From contig CAJXPI010000008.1 in NCBI GenBank assembly GCA_913057875.1, positions 1 to 32,025 of the forward strand: a stretch of 32,025 bases of DNA. The letters are read 5' to 3'. The position numbers and the translations under genes are program-made. The number at the start of each line of letters is the position of its first letter. Within the stretch, counting starts at the first letter, position 1. A model generated the notes under the pieces. The model worked only from the letters and a program-made list of their open reading frames with translations. It was not told the DNA's origin and searched no databases. Positions 1-8,409 of this stretch are shown here, piece after piece. The stretch comes from an uncultured Flavobacteriales bacterium. GTDB lineage: Bacteria > Bacteroidota > Bacteroidia > Flavobacteriales_G > Salibacteraceae.

Positions 1-47
1 CTACACAGAGTAGATCGTCGGCAGCGTCAGATGTGTATAAGAGACAG
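1..47 (+). other. Illumina/Nextera library adapter contamination: P5 tail CTACAC, i5 index AGAGTAGA, then TCGTCGGCAGCGTCAGATGTGTATAAGAGACAG
   Basis: Exact match to the remembered Nextera Read 1 adapter ending in the 19-bp Tn5 mosaic end AGATGTGTATAAGAGACAG. Genomic sequence appears to start at about 48. Confidence 0.98.
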
Positions 48-495
48 GGATAATGAACTAGGGTATGAAAACTTTCAATTTATTCAAGAAGAAATTCTAG
101 ATCCGCTAAATTTAACGCATACTTTTAATTCACTAGATGCGGTGGACCTAAAAGATGTTATGAGCGGCTATCATGTAGGCTACCCAGATGATTTGAAGGA
201 AGCGGGTAAACATGGTATGATCGCAACTCCAGAAGACGTAGGAGCCTTTTTAAGAGCCTTAAATGATGGGTCGGTGTTTGCACCTGGTGAGCAAGAAATT
301 TATGCTTCCATATACAAATATGAACATGCGGGTTGGGTGCCCGGATACCAGAGTTTTGCTAATTATGACAAAGAAATTGATGCCGTAATGGTGTCATTTT
401 ACAATACAACAGATCCAGATTTATATTACTGGAATTTATCAGAAATTGTAAATAGTAGAATTTTTAAGATTTTGAAAAAACATAAAAACCAATGA
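48..495 (+). CDS. Beta-lactamase-family serine hydrolase, C-terminal fragment (5' end missing at contig edge)
   Basis: Open through the contig start; the ATG at 31 lies in the adapter. The sequence ..LDPLNLTHTFNS..HGMIATPEDVGAFLRALNDG..HAGWVPGYQSF.. resembles the C-terminal part of the family. Confidence 0.75.
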
Positions 496-959
496 AATAC
501 CTTTCCTTAATAGCTGTACTTTTCCTAATAGCCTGTTCTGAATCTCCGGATGGTTTAGAACTTCCTGAAAATGAAAAACAATTAATCGGAAATTGGTTTT
601 ATTCAAATAAGAATGGACAAGTTCAGGGTTATTATATGGAATTCCATAACGACCGAACAGGTGTTTTTGGGCCTGTGATTAATATCAATGGTAAAAAAGA
701 ATTAACTACTTATACCACCTTGTTAATGAAGAATTGGAGCATTAAAAATGATACTTTGTATATTCAGTCTGAAATGCAGGCTGGATTGGATATCGTAGGT
801 CCTGATGGTATTGAAATAGAACAAAATTTAGAAACTAGTATACTTCGATATGTAGTGCACGAAACTTCCGATTCTTATATAGTTTTGGAGGATTTAGAGG
901 GGCATATTCCAGTAAAGAAAGAGTTTAAAAAATCGGAGAAAATAAGTGTGATGAACTGA
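492..959 (+). CDS. Hypothetical lipoprotein
   Basis: MKYLSLIAVLFLIACSES has a signal peptide and lipobox Cys. ATGA overlap with the upstream stop. Confidence 0.7.
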   Translation: MKYLSLIAVLFLIACSESPDGLELPENEKQLIGNWFYSNKNGQVQGYYMEFHNDRTGVFGPVININGKKELTTYTTLLMKNWSIKNDTLYIQSEMQAGLDIVGPDGIEIEQNLETSILRYVVHETSDSYIVLEDLEGHIPVKKEFKKSEKISVMN

Positions 960-971
960 TAATTCAGGTTA

Positions 972-1085
972 ATGAGATTTGTAACCATTTTCACCCTCCT
1001 AGTAATTGGAATTTTTTCATGTATTCCAGTACCAAAAAAATACCGTGAAAGCAAATTAACCCTAATTTTGAAAACGTTTAGATAA
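972..1085 (+). CDS. Small putative lipoprotein (37 aa), not in the ORF track
   Basis: Translated by hand: MRFVTIFTLLVIGIFSCIPVPKKYRESKLTLILKTFR*. Hydrophobic N-terminus and lipobox-like IFSC. Confidence 0.4.
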   Translation: MRFVTIFTLLVIGIFSCIPVPKKYRESKLTLILKTFR

Positions 1086-1099
1086 CGAAAAAAGCACTC

Positions 1100-1303
1100 A
1101 TGGGTAGATTTAGAAGAGACAAGGTAAAAAGCTTTGATGCCATTGGTTTTCATAAGGAATTCAAGAAAATTAAAATCAAAATGCAAGGCGAGTTAGATCA
1201 CATCAAACTGTCAGAGTCATCTTTAGGAGTTAGTATTCCAGAAGGGTTGAGCAAAAAGCATCAAGAGTTTTTAGAAAACCTAATTGAGAAGTATTCTGGA
1301 TGA
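1100..1303 (+). CDS. Hypothetical small protein (67 aa)
   Basis: Charged ORF whose stop overlaps the next ORF's ATG (ATGA at 1300-1303). Confidence 0.4.
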   Translation: MGRFRRDKVKSFDAIGFHKEFKKIKIKMQGELDHIKLSESSLGVSIPEGLSKKHQEFLENLIEKYSG

Positions 1304-2058
1304 AATCGGGTAGAATGACGGAATTGGAACTTATTGTTGATTTGCATTTAGGTACGGAGCGTCAAGGTCCCGGAAGTAAAGCCATTACCTTAACCGCATT
1401 GCAACTTATTCCCAATTCAAATGATATTAAAACGGTAGCTGATTTGGGTTGTGGTACGGGTGGACAAACATTAACGCTAGCGCAACACTTAAATGCTCAA
1501 ATTACGGCAGTTGATTTATTTCCTGAATTCCTAGAAGAGGTGAATGTACGGGCTCAAAATGAGGGTGTAGCTAATCAAATAGGTGTTCTTCAAAAGTCTA
1601 TTGATGATTTGCCATTTAAAGAGGAGTTAGATTTAATATGGTCGGAAGGGGCAATCTATAACCTGGGTTTTAAAAACGGAATTCAGCTTTGGAAGGATTA
1701 TTTGAAACCTGGAGGCTATTTAGCCGTAAGTGAAATTACTTGGATTACCGGCAGCAGACCCAAAGAAATTCAAGAATTTTGGACCCATGCCTATCCTGAA
1801 ATAAGTCAAGCTAAAGATAAAATTGTCGACCTTGAAGATAATGGATATAACCTGGTAGGGTACTTTAAACTTCCCCCTGAAAGTTGGTTAAAGACCTATT
1901 ATGAGCCGTTAGAAAAAACAATACCTGCATTTTTAGAACGTCATGATCATAGCGAATTAGCACAAAAGGTAGCTCAAGAATATTTGGATGAATTAAGCTT
2001 GTATAAAAAGTATTCCAAGTATTTTAGTTACGGGTTTTACATTGCACAAAAAGAATAA
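1300..2058 (+). CDS. Class I SAM-dependent methyltransferase
   Basis: Motif I VADLGCGTGGQT, AVDLF, LKPGGYLAVSE. The start may instead be Met at 1315 (MTELELIVDLHLG). Confidence 0.88.
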   Translation: MKSGRMTELELIVDLHLGTERQGPGSKAITLTALQLIPNSNDIKTVADLGCGTGGQTLTLAQHLNAQITAVDLFPEFLEEVNVRAQNEGVANQIGVLQKSIDDLPFKEELDLIWSEGAIYNLGFKNGIQLWKDYLKPGGYLAVSEITWITGSRPKEIQEFWTHAYPEISQAKDKIVDLEDNGYNLVGYFKLPPESWLKTYYEPLEKTIPAFLERHDHSELAQKVAQEYLDELSLYKKYSKYFSYGFYIAQKE

Positions 2059-2084
2059 ATTCAAGACTTTATAGGTTTAGCCAT

Positions 2085-2693
2085 ATGAGCATCAATACCC
2101 ATACATGGAACAAATGGCGTTATACCTTGTATGCGCCTATTTACAATGTGATTAAAGGGGTATTTGCTTCATCTCGGAAAAAGTCTATTGACCAATTGCA
2201 GGGTAAGGTCGGACAAAAAGTTCTGATTGTAGGAGCAGGTACAGGTCTGGATATTCCCTACTTCCCAGAAGGAATGCATATCACCGCCACAGATATAACA
2301 CCGGCTATGGTGCGTAAAATTCAAAATGATTATCCACAGAATAATATAGCGGCTCAAATTATGAATGGTTTGGATTTACAATTCCCAGATGCTTCGTTCG
2401 ATTTTGTGGTACTTCATTTAATTCTGGCTGTTATGCCCAATCCGGAATTGTGCGTCAAAGAAGTGGAACGTGTTTTAAAGCCTGGAGGCAAGGTAGCTGT
2501 ATTCGATAAATTTGTTCCACCACATACCAAACCCACAATTTTTCGTAAATTCGGTAATGCAATCACCACCACTTTGTTTAGCGATATTACCCGTGATATT
2601 TATGAAATGATTAAAGGCACTTCTTTTCGAGTAATATCCGATACTCCAGCCAATTATAAAGGAGTGTTTCGAGTATTGTTACTGGAAAAGTAA
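2085..2693 (+). CDS. Class I SAM-dependent methyltransferase (UbiE/phospholipid methyltransferase-like)
   Basis: VLIVGAGTGLDIPYFP, TATDITPAMV, VLKPGGKVAVFDKF. Confidence 0.85.
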   Translation: MSINTHTWNKWRYTLYAPIYNVIKGVFASSRKKSIDQLQGKVGQKVLIVGAGTGLDIPYFPEGMHITATDITPAMVRKIQNDYPQNNIAAQIMNGLDLQFPDASFDFVVLHLILAVMPNPELCVKEVERVLKPGGKVAVFDKFVPPHTKPTIFRKFGNAITTTLFSDITRDIYEMIKGTSFRVISDTPANYKGVFRVLLLEK

Positions 2694-2796
2694 ACAGGTA
2701 ATTTGCTAAGAATTTTGACAAGAAAACACCCCTGACACGTTTTGACATTTCGGCACATAATTTAGCTTTCAAGTTAAACCTATAAACATCATTATT

Positions 2797-3168
2797 ATGA
2801 ACAATGCAATTACCTGGTTTGAAATTCCAGCCCTAAATTACGATCGAGCTAAAAAATTTTACAGCAATGTACTTAACGTTTAAATTAACGATATGCCTAT
2901 GCCAGAGGGTAAGTACGGATTCTTTCCGCACAACAAAGACGCTTATGGAACGGGAGGTGGAATTATGCAACATGAAAGCATGAAACCTACTACACAAGGA
3001 CCAAATCTTTATTTAGATGGAGAACCTGATTTAGATGAGCCATCAAGTAGAGTAGAAGCTGCTGGAGGTAAGGTAATCCAACCCAAAACGGCTATTGGTG
3101 AAAATGGTTTTATGGCCATGTTTATGGATACCGAAGGAAATAGAATGTGCTTACATTCTGAAAAATAA
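2797..3168 (+). pseudogene. VOC (glyoxalase/bleomycin-resistance fold) family protein interrupted by one in-frame TAA at 2881-2883
   Basis: ATG 2797 is in frame with the ORF beginning 2893: MNNAITWFEIPALNYDRAKKFYSNVLNV*INDMPMPEGKYGFFPHNK...NRMCLHSEK. Both sides of the stop look like one VOC domain. Confidence 0.8.
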
Positions 3169-3213
3169 ACTTTTAAATTGCAGTAGGTCTTTAACGGCCT
3201 GTTGCTTTTCTCT

Positions 3214-3894
3214 ATGAATCAATTATCTCGATTAATTTCCATTCTAACGCTTCTAAAGTCTAAACGGTTACTCACGGCAACGGAAGTATCAGAACGCTTT
3301 GATGTGAGTATTAGAACCGTTTATCGTGACATGCGTAAACTCGAAGAGGCTGGGGTGCCTATTTCTACCATTGAAGGTAAAGGATATTCTTTGGTCGAAG
3401 GTTATACCGTAGCTCCTGTACAGTTTACAGAGCAACAGGCCAATGCGTTGATTACAGCCAGACACATGGTTTCTCATAGTCAAGATTCGTCTTTTATTCG
3501 CGATTTTGAAGATGCTTTGACCAAGATTAAATCAGTGTTTAAAGATTCTATTTTAGAGAAGAGTGAGTACCTGCATGAAAAAATTGCCGTACTCGATCAA
3601 TCTTTTGAAAAACTAGAAAGCGACACTTTAGCCGAGATTCAAACGGCTATTACTAATTTTCAGTTGGTAGAAATGAGTTACCTCAAAGCCAACGATTATG
3701 AAACCACTCAGCGCCAAATTGAACCGGTAGCTTTGTATACCATATCCGGTAAATGGGTGTTAATGGCATGGTGCCATTTAAGAAATGAATACCGCGCTTT
3801 CCGTATTGATCGCATTCAGAAATTTAGAGTATTACCCCAGAAATTTGAAGATAGAAAATTCGACTTCGGGAACTACTTTTCGCATAATCCCTAA
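3214..3894 (+). CDS. HTH/WYL-domain transcriptional regulator (YafY-like)
   Basis: DeoR-like HTH (LLTATEVSERFDVSIRTVYRDMRKLEEAGVPI) and a WYL region (KWVLMAWCHLRNEYRAFRIDRI). Likely start MNQLSR at 3214. Confidence 0.88.
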   Translation: MNQLSRLISILTLLKSKRLLTATEVSERFDVSIRTVYRDMRKLEEAGVPISTIEGKGYSLVEGYTVAPVQFTEQQANALITARHMVSHSQDSSFIRDFEDALTKIKSVFKDSILEKSEYLHEKIAVLDQSFEKLESDTLAEIQTAITNFQLVEMSYLKANDYETTQRQIEPVALYTISGKWVLMAWCHLRNEYRAFRIDRIQKFRVLPQKFEDRKFDFGNYFSHNP

Positions 3895-3954
3895 TTAATA
3901 GGAGTATGAAAAGTGTTTGTCTGAAACTGAATTTTCTTTTTTTAGAATTTCCTT

Positions 3955-4186
3955 TTGGGCAGTGTTAGTCTGAGTGAAGCTTGGAATTGCGTTCCCAGAG
4001 GGAAAAGAGCATGGAAAGCGAGAACGAGGCGGTCGCTTGCGAAACACCTTCCAAAAGTCCCCTTTTTTTACTCGATTGTTTTTTATTGTTCTCGTGAGCT
4101 CCCTTTGGTCGGTTGTTTACGTTTTTTTGGGGAAGCAAAAAAATGAAAGAAGTATTAAACAGAAAGATAACTTGGAATGGAATTGA
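3955..4186. other. Unexplained intergenic segment with two overlapping, non-family ORFs; possible interspersed repeat or gene remnant
   Basis: Composition differs from flanking DNA (gcgttcccagagggaaaagagcatggaaagcgagaacgaggcggtcgcttgcg). Both overlapping frames are open and neither resembles a known protein. Confidence 0.3.
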
Positions 4187-4241
4187 AACTATTCTTGGGA
4201 GTAATTAATGTGAAATGAACTAAGTATTCATAAATCCAACA

Positions 4242-5351
4242 ATGGAACCATTCAAAAACATATACAATCAATCGTTTTTTGAACGCTTTATTTCGGGGCT
4301 TCAAAAAGTATATCCTATGTTCCTTTCTTCTCGGTTTTTAGAAGCCATTTATGATCAAGAGTGGGAAGGGCGAGAATTGAAACAACGCATGCGTCATATT
4401 ACGCTTTGCCTAAATCAAGAATTGACCAATGACTATGCTACCAATGTAGAAATTCTACTACAATCCATCCCGTACCTAAAAGAGGAAGGCTTTAAATCTA
4501 ATAACTTAGAGTTTATTATTTATCCTGATTTTTTAGAAGTATTTGGATTAGCACATTATCAAGTATCCGTTGCCGCTATGGAAACGCTTACCCAGTTTGT
4601 GAGTTGTGAATTTGGCATTAGACCGTTTATTTTACGCTATGAACGCGATATGTTGCATCAAATGTATCGATGGACATTTCATGAATCAGAAGAAGTAAGA
4701 AGGTTAGCTAGCGAGGGCTCACGATCTAGATTACCTTGGGCAATGGCCATTCCGGCTTTTAAAGAAGATCCCATAAAAGTATTACCCATACTGGAAGCTT
4801 TAAAGGATGATAATTCGGAATATGTGCGTAGAAGTGTGGCCAATAACTTGAATGATATTTCAAAAGACCATCCTGAAAAGGTGAAAGAGATAGCTGCCGA
4901 ATGGTTGGGAGTTAATGAAAATAGAGTTAAGTTAGTAAAACATGCATGTAGAACTTTACTGAAAGCGGGTGATAAAGATATTATGCCTCTTTTTGGTTTT
5001 GGTGCCATAGATCAACTACATATTCATGATTTTGAACTACATACTCCCGTGGTTCAAATAGGACAGTCACTCGAATTTGGTTTTGAGGTAGAGAACACTA
5101 GTATTTCTGATGAATTACTACGAGTAGAATATGGGGTCTATTACCAAAAAGCGAATGGAAGTCTGTCTCGAAAAGTGTTTAAAATATCGGAGAAAAAATA
5201 CGGTGCAAAATCAAGAACCAGTGTTACTCGTAAACAGCCCTTTAAAGTAATCACCACCCGCAAGCTTCATGTGGGAGAACATCAAGTATCTCTAATTATA
5301 AATGGAGTAGAATTAGAAAAACGGGTATTTGAGTTGGTGGGACAAATTTGA
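4242..5351 (+). CDS. alkC: DNA alkylation repair protein, AlkC/AlkD HEAT-repeat family, with C-terminal Ig-like region
   Basis: HEAT-like helices (ESEEVRRLASEGSRSRLPWAMAIPAFKEDP..VLPILEALKDDNSEYVRRSVANNLNDISKDHPEKV). The beta-rich C-terminus (LRVEYGVYYQKANGSLSRKVFKISEKK..TTRKLHVGEHQVSLIINGVE) is typical of AlkC. Confidence 0.85.
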   Translation: MEPFKNIYNQSFFERFISGLQKVYPMFLSSRFLEAIYDQEWEGRELKQRMRHITLCLNQELTNDYATNVEILLQSIPYLKEEGFKSNNLEFIIYPDFLEVFGLAHYQVSVAAMETLTQFVSCEFGIRPFILRYERDMLHQMYRWTFHESEEVRRLASEGSRSRLPWAMAIPAFKEDPIKVLPILEALKDDNSEYVRRSVANNLNDISKDHPEKVKEIAAEWLGVNENRVKLVKHACRTLLKAGDKDIMPLFGFGAIDQLHIHDFELHTPVVQIGQSLEFGFEVENTSISDELLRVEYGVYYQKANGSLSRKVFKISEKKYGAKSRTSVTRKQPFKVITTRKLHVGEHQVSLIINGVELEKRVFELVGQI

Positions 5352-5357
5352 TGAATG

Positions 5358-5365
5358 TATATTTG
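5358..5365 (+). promoter_or_regulatory. Bacteroidota -7 box TATATTTG (TAnnTTTG)
   Basis: Exact consensus match 33 bp before the T9SS protein start, with a TTG at 5334-5336 (21-bp spacer). Confidence 0.6.
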
Positions 5366-5398
5366 TCGTTTAAATGATAACCTTTTTATTAATCTTAT

Positions 5399-8317
5399 AT
5401 GAAATACTTTTTTTTACTGTTAATCTTACTACCATTTTGGGGCTTCTCTCAAATTGTGAATTTAAACAAGGGAACAATAAAAGCAATTCATGGGCATTCA
5501 AATGAATCTATCAATCAGAGCATTGTAGATGATTACGGAAATGTGTATGTGGTAGGCTCTTACCAAAGTGACTCTGTAATTGTGGATGTAGATGATACGT
5601 TGCATTCCTCAACAAGTTCTTCATCGAGAAGCGGATTTGTATTAAAGTATGACTCTTCCGGAACTATAATTTTTTCAAAAAATTTTGGAACTAAGTGTAA
5701 TGTTTATTCTATCGCAATAGGTCGGAATAGTGATGTCTATATTTGTGGTTCTGGGTCCGCTGGATTGACTCTAGGTAACGGTGTTTCGGTAAATCTTGGA
5801 ATAAACGGGAGTACGGCTCTGTTTATTGCTAAATTGGATTCAAATGGAGTGGCTCAATGGGCTGGTAAGGCTGATGGAAACGGCTCGGATTTTGCAAAAT
5901 CGATAGCTTTTGATACTGTGAACAATCGGGTCTATATGGGTGGGATAATTGGTCTTGGGACCGTTGCCTTTTGGGGAGTAGGAAACTATAAAAGTGTTTC
6001 TAATTCCAATGGTGTTTCTGATCTTTTTTTGGCTTGTTATAATGAAAATGGATCAGTACAATGGGTAGAGAACTCAAGTGGTTTTTGTACTGTTTACTCA
6101 GGGTATGTTGCTTGCGATTCTCAGGGAAATGTTTTTATGAGTGGTACATTTTATAATTCAACTTTATATTTCGGTGGTAAATCAGCCTCAAGTTTTAACC
6201 ATTATGACGGAGTAATTGTGAAATTCGATTCCACTGGGAATGCAGAATGGATGAAATCTATTGGGGGTACAGGGAGAGATAATCTGACTAAGTTTGAGGT
6301 AGATTCACAAGATAACGTTTTGATAGGTTACCAGTTTAAATCTCCAGTTGCTAATTTTCCAGATACAACTCTAAAAACTAATCGATTATCGAATATGAAC
6401 TTACTTTTATTAAGTGGAGTAGATGGCAGTCATATAAATAACTGGAATATTGGTATTTCAAGATATACTTTGGTAAATGATTCTCTTATTTTGGGGTATG
6501 TGAGTAACGCAGATTCAACTTTTCAATTGGGTGACTCTACTTATACGAATCAAGGTGGTGCAGATGCTTATATCTATTTATTGGATTTAGGAAATGACCG
6601 CGTAGTTACTTCCTGGCCTTTAGCTACTGCTGAACCAGATTATTTTGTTGATATTTCTTTCAATCCAATTGACTCTCAATTTGTGGTAGCAGGAAGTTAT
6701 CAATTGTCACCTCTTTCCTACAATAACTCGGTTTTACCTTGGTCTGGAGGACATGATGTTTTCTGGATGAATGGAGAATTAGAAATATTTTGTTCTCCCG
6801 GTGCCATGGCTTCTGTACAAGTGGATACTGCTTGTGATTTTTATATTTTTAGTGGCGATACTCTTAATGCCTCTGGAGTTTATTATGATACGATTCCAAC
6901 CATATGTGGCGATAGTACAATCCAATTAAATCTTACTATTTTACAACCTACTTATGGGCAAAATACCATTACGGCATGTGACTCATTTTCCTTGTTGGGA
7001 GGCGAAGTAATTTATAACGATTCCATAATCTTTGATACGCTAATTAACGCTCAAGGATGTGATTCTATTGTTACTTATGATGTTTCCATTCTACCCACAA
7101 CTTATTCAACTGACACGTTGAGTTCATGTGCCCCAATTACTTGGATTGATGGTAACACTTATTCAATTAGTAATTATTCTGCAAAGGACACTTTAATAAA
7201 CCATTACGGTTGTGATTCTGTAGTTAATTTGAATTTTACTCGATTGCAAACCACTTATTGCATAGATTCCATCAGTTCTTGCGCACCTTTAACTTGGATA
7301 AATGGAGTGGTTTACGATACTAGTAATAGTACGGCTGTGGATACCTTGGTGAACGCTCAAGGATGTGATTCCATTGTAACTCTAAAATTTTCACGATTAC
7401 AACCCACGTATGGTGTAGACTCCATCATTTCTTGCGCACCTTTAACTTGGATAAATGGAGTGGTTTACGATACTAGTAATAATACGGCTGTGGATACCTT
7501 GGTGAATGCTCAAGGATGTGATTCCATTGTGACTCTAAATTTCACACGATTACAATCCACTTATGGCGTAGACTCCATCATTTCTTGCGCACCTTTAACT
7601 TGGATAAATGGAGTGGTCTACGATTCCAGTAACAGTACGGCTTTGGATACCTTAATCAATGCTCAAGGGTGTGATTCCATTGTAACCTTAAATTATACGC
7701 GTTTACATGCCACTTATGGCATAGATTCTATCAGTTCTTGCGCACCTTTAACTTGGATAAATGGCGTTACCTACTCATCTAGTAATACCACTTCAATTGA
7801 AATATTAGTTAACGCTCAAGGATGTGATTCTATAGTTTCTCTATATTTTACCAGACTCCAAGCAGATACCTTAGTGGTTATAGCAGGAAATCAATTAATT
7901 GCTCAAGCTACAAATGCTAAGTTTCAATGGATAGATTGTTTAAATGGTCCAATTCTAAATGATACTAACTCTGTTTTTAATGTTACTCAAAATGGAGATT
8001 ACCAAGTAGAAGTCATTCAAAATGGATGTGTTGACACTTCTTTATGTTACTCTTTTACAAATGTTGGAATAGATGGGATAAAAGATTTAGGGATTAATGT
8101 TTATCCAAACCCTGTGAGTGAGCAGTTGATTATTCAAAATCCATTATTTATTAGTTCCGAAATTGTGATAACTAATGTTATTGGTAAAATTATGGCCGTA
8201 AAAAATACCACGGAGTTGGTAAATAGGGTGGATATGTCGGGTTACCCGAATGGAACTTACTTGGTAAGGATAATTTCGCCTAAAGGAGTAGTTTCTAGAG
8301 TGATTCTTAAGAAGTAG
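5399..8317 (+). CDS. Secreted protein with beta-propeller-like N-terminal half, Cys-containing tandem repeats and type A T9SS sorting domain
   Basis: Signal peptide MKYFFLLLILLPFWGFSQ; SBBP-like VDDYGNVYVVGSY.. repeats; GCDSIVTLNFTRLQ repeats; C-terminus VYPNPVSEQLIIQN...YPNGTYLVRIISPKGVVSRVILKK. Confidence 0.92.
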   Translation: MKYFFLLLILLPFWGFSQIVNLNKGTIKAIHGHSNESINQSIVDDYGNVYVVGSYQSDSVIVDVDDTLHSSTSSSSRSGFVLKYDSSGTIIFSKNFGTKCNVYSIAIGRNSDVYICGSGSAGLTLGNGVSVNLGINGSTALFIAKLDSNGVAQWAGKADGNGSDFAKSIAFDTVNNRVYMGGIIGLGTVAFWGVGNYKSVSNSNGVSDLFLACYNENGSVQWVENSSGFCTVYSGYVACDSQGNVFMSGTFYNSTLYFGGKSASSFNHYDGVIVKFDSTGNAEWMKSIGGTGRDNLTKFEVDSQDNVLIGYQFKSPVANFPDTTLKTNRLSNMNLLLLSGVDGSHINNWNIGISRYTLVNDSLILGYVSNADSTFQLGDSTYTNQGGADAYIYLLDLGNDRVVTSWPLATAEPDYFVDISFNPIDSQFVVAGSYQLSPLSYNNSVLPWSGGHDVFWMNGELEIFCSPGAMASVQVDTACDFYIFSGDTLNASGVYYDTIPTICGDSTIQLNLTILQPTYGQNTITACDSFSLLGGEVIYNDSIIFDTLINAQGCDSIVTYDVSILPTTYSTDTLSSCAPITWIDGNTYSISNYSAKDTLINHYGCDSVVNLNFTRLQTTYCIDSISSCAPLTWINGVVYDTSNSTAVDTLVNAQGCDSIVTLKFSRLQPTYGVDSIISCAPLTWINGVVYDTSNNTAVDTLVNAQGCDSIVTLNFTRLQSTYGVDSIISCAPLTWINGVVYDSSNSTALDTLINAQGCDSIVTLNYTRLHATYGIDSISSCAPLTWINGVTYSSSNTTSIEILVNAQGCDSIVSLYFTRLQADTLVVIAGNQLIAQATNAKFQWIDCLNGPILNDTNSVFNVTQNGDYQVEVIQNGCVDTSLCYSFTNVGIDGIKDLGINVYPNPVSEQLIIQNPLFISSEIVITNVIGKIMAVKNTTELVNRVDMSGYPNGTYLVRIISPKGVVSRVILKK
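6833..7860 (+). repeat. In-frame tandem array of 7 units (about 48-51 codons each) in the T9SS protein
   Basis: Equivalent Cys codons at 6833, 6977, 7127, 7280, 7433, 7586 and 7739. Spacings are 144, 150, 153, 153, 153 and 153 bp. Confidence 0.93.
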
Positions 8318-8409
8318 GTTTGTTTTTTTTGGGGTGGCCTACTCCTGTAAGGCAACAATTACGATTCAAAAAAAAACAAATAAGGATGAATGAAATTAGA
8401 CTGTTAGAA

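Noticed and set aside
31-48. ATG start of the first ORF (MCIRDR...)
   Set aside because: It lies in the Nextera adapter and is not a genomic start codon.
875-1186. Minus-strand 103-aa ORF
   Set aside because: Antisense to better-supported plus-strand ORFs; no family features.
2169-2357. Minus-strand ORF inside the methyltransferase
   Set aside because: Shadow ORF of a strongly supported gene.
3289-3483. Minus-strand ORF inside the WYL regulator
   Set aside because: Shadow ORF.
4679-5008. Minus-strand ORF inside alkC
   Set aside because: Shadow ORF.
6833-7860. CRISPR-like reading of the regular repeats
   Set aside because: The repeats are in-frame protein repeats of 153 bp with no short repeat/unique spacer structure.
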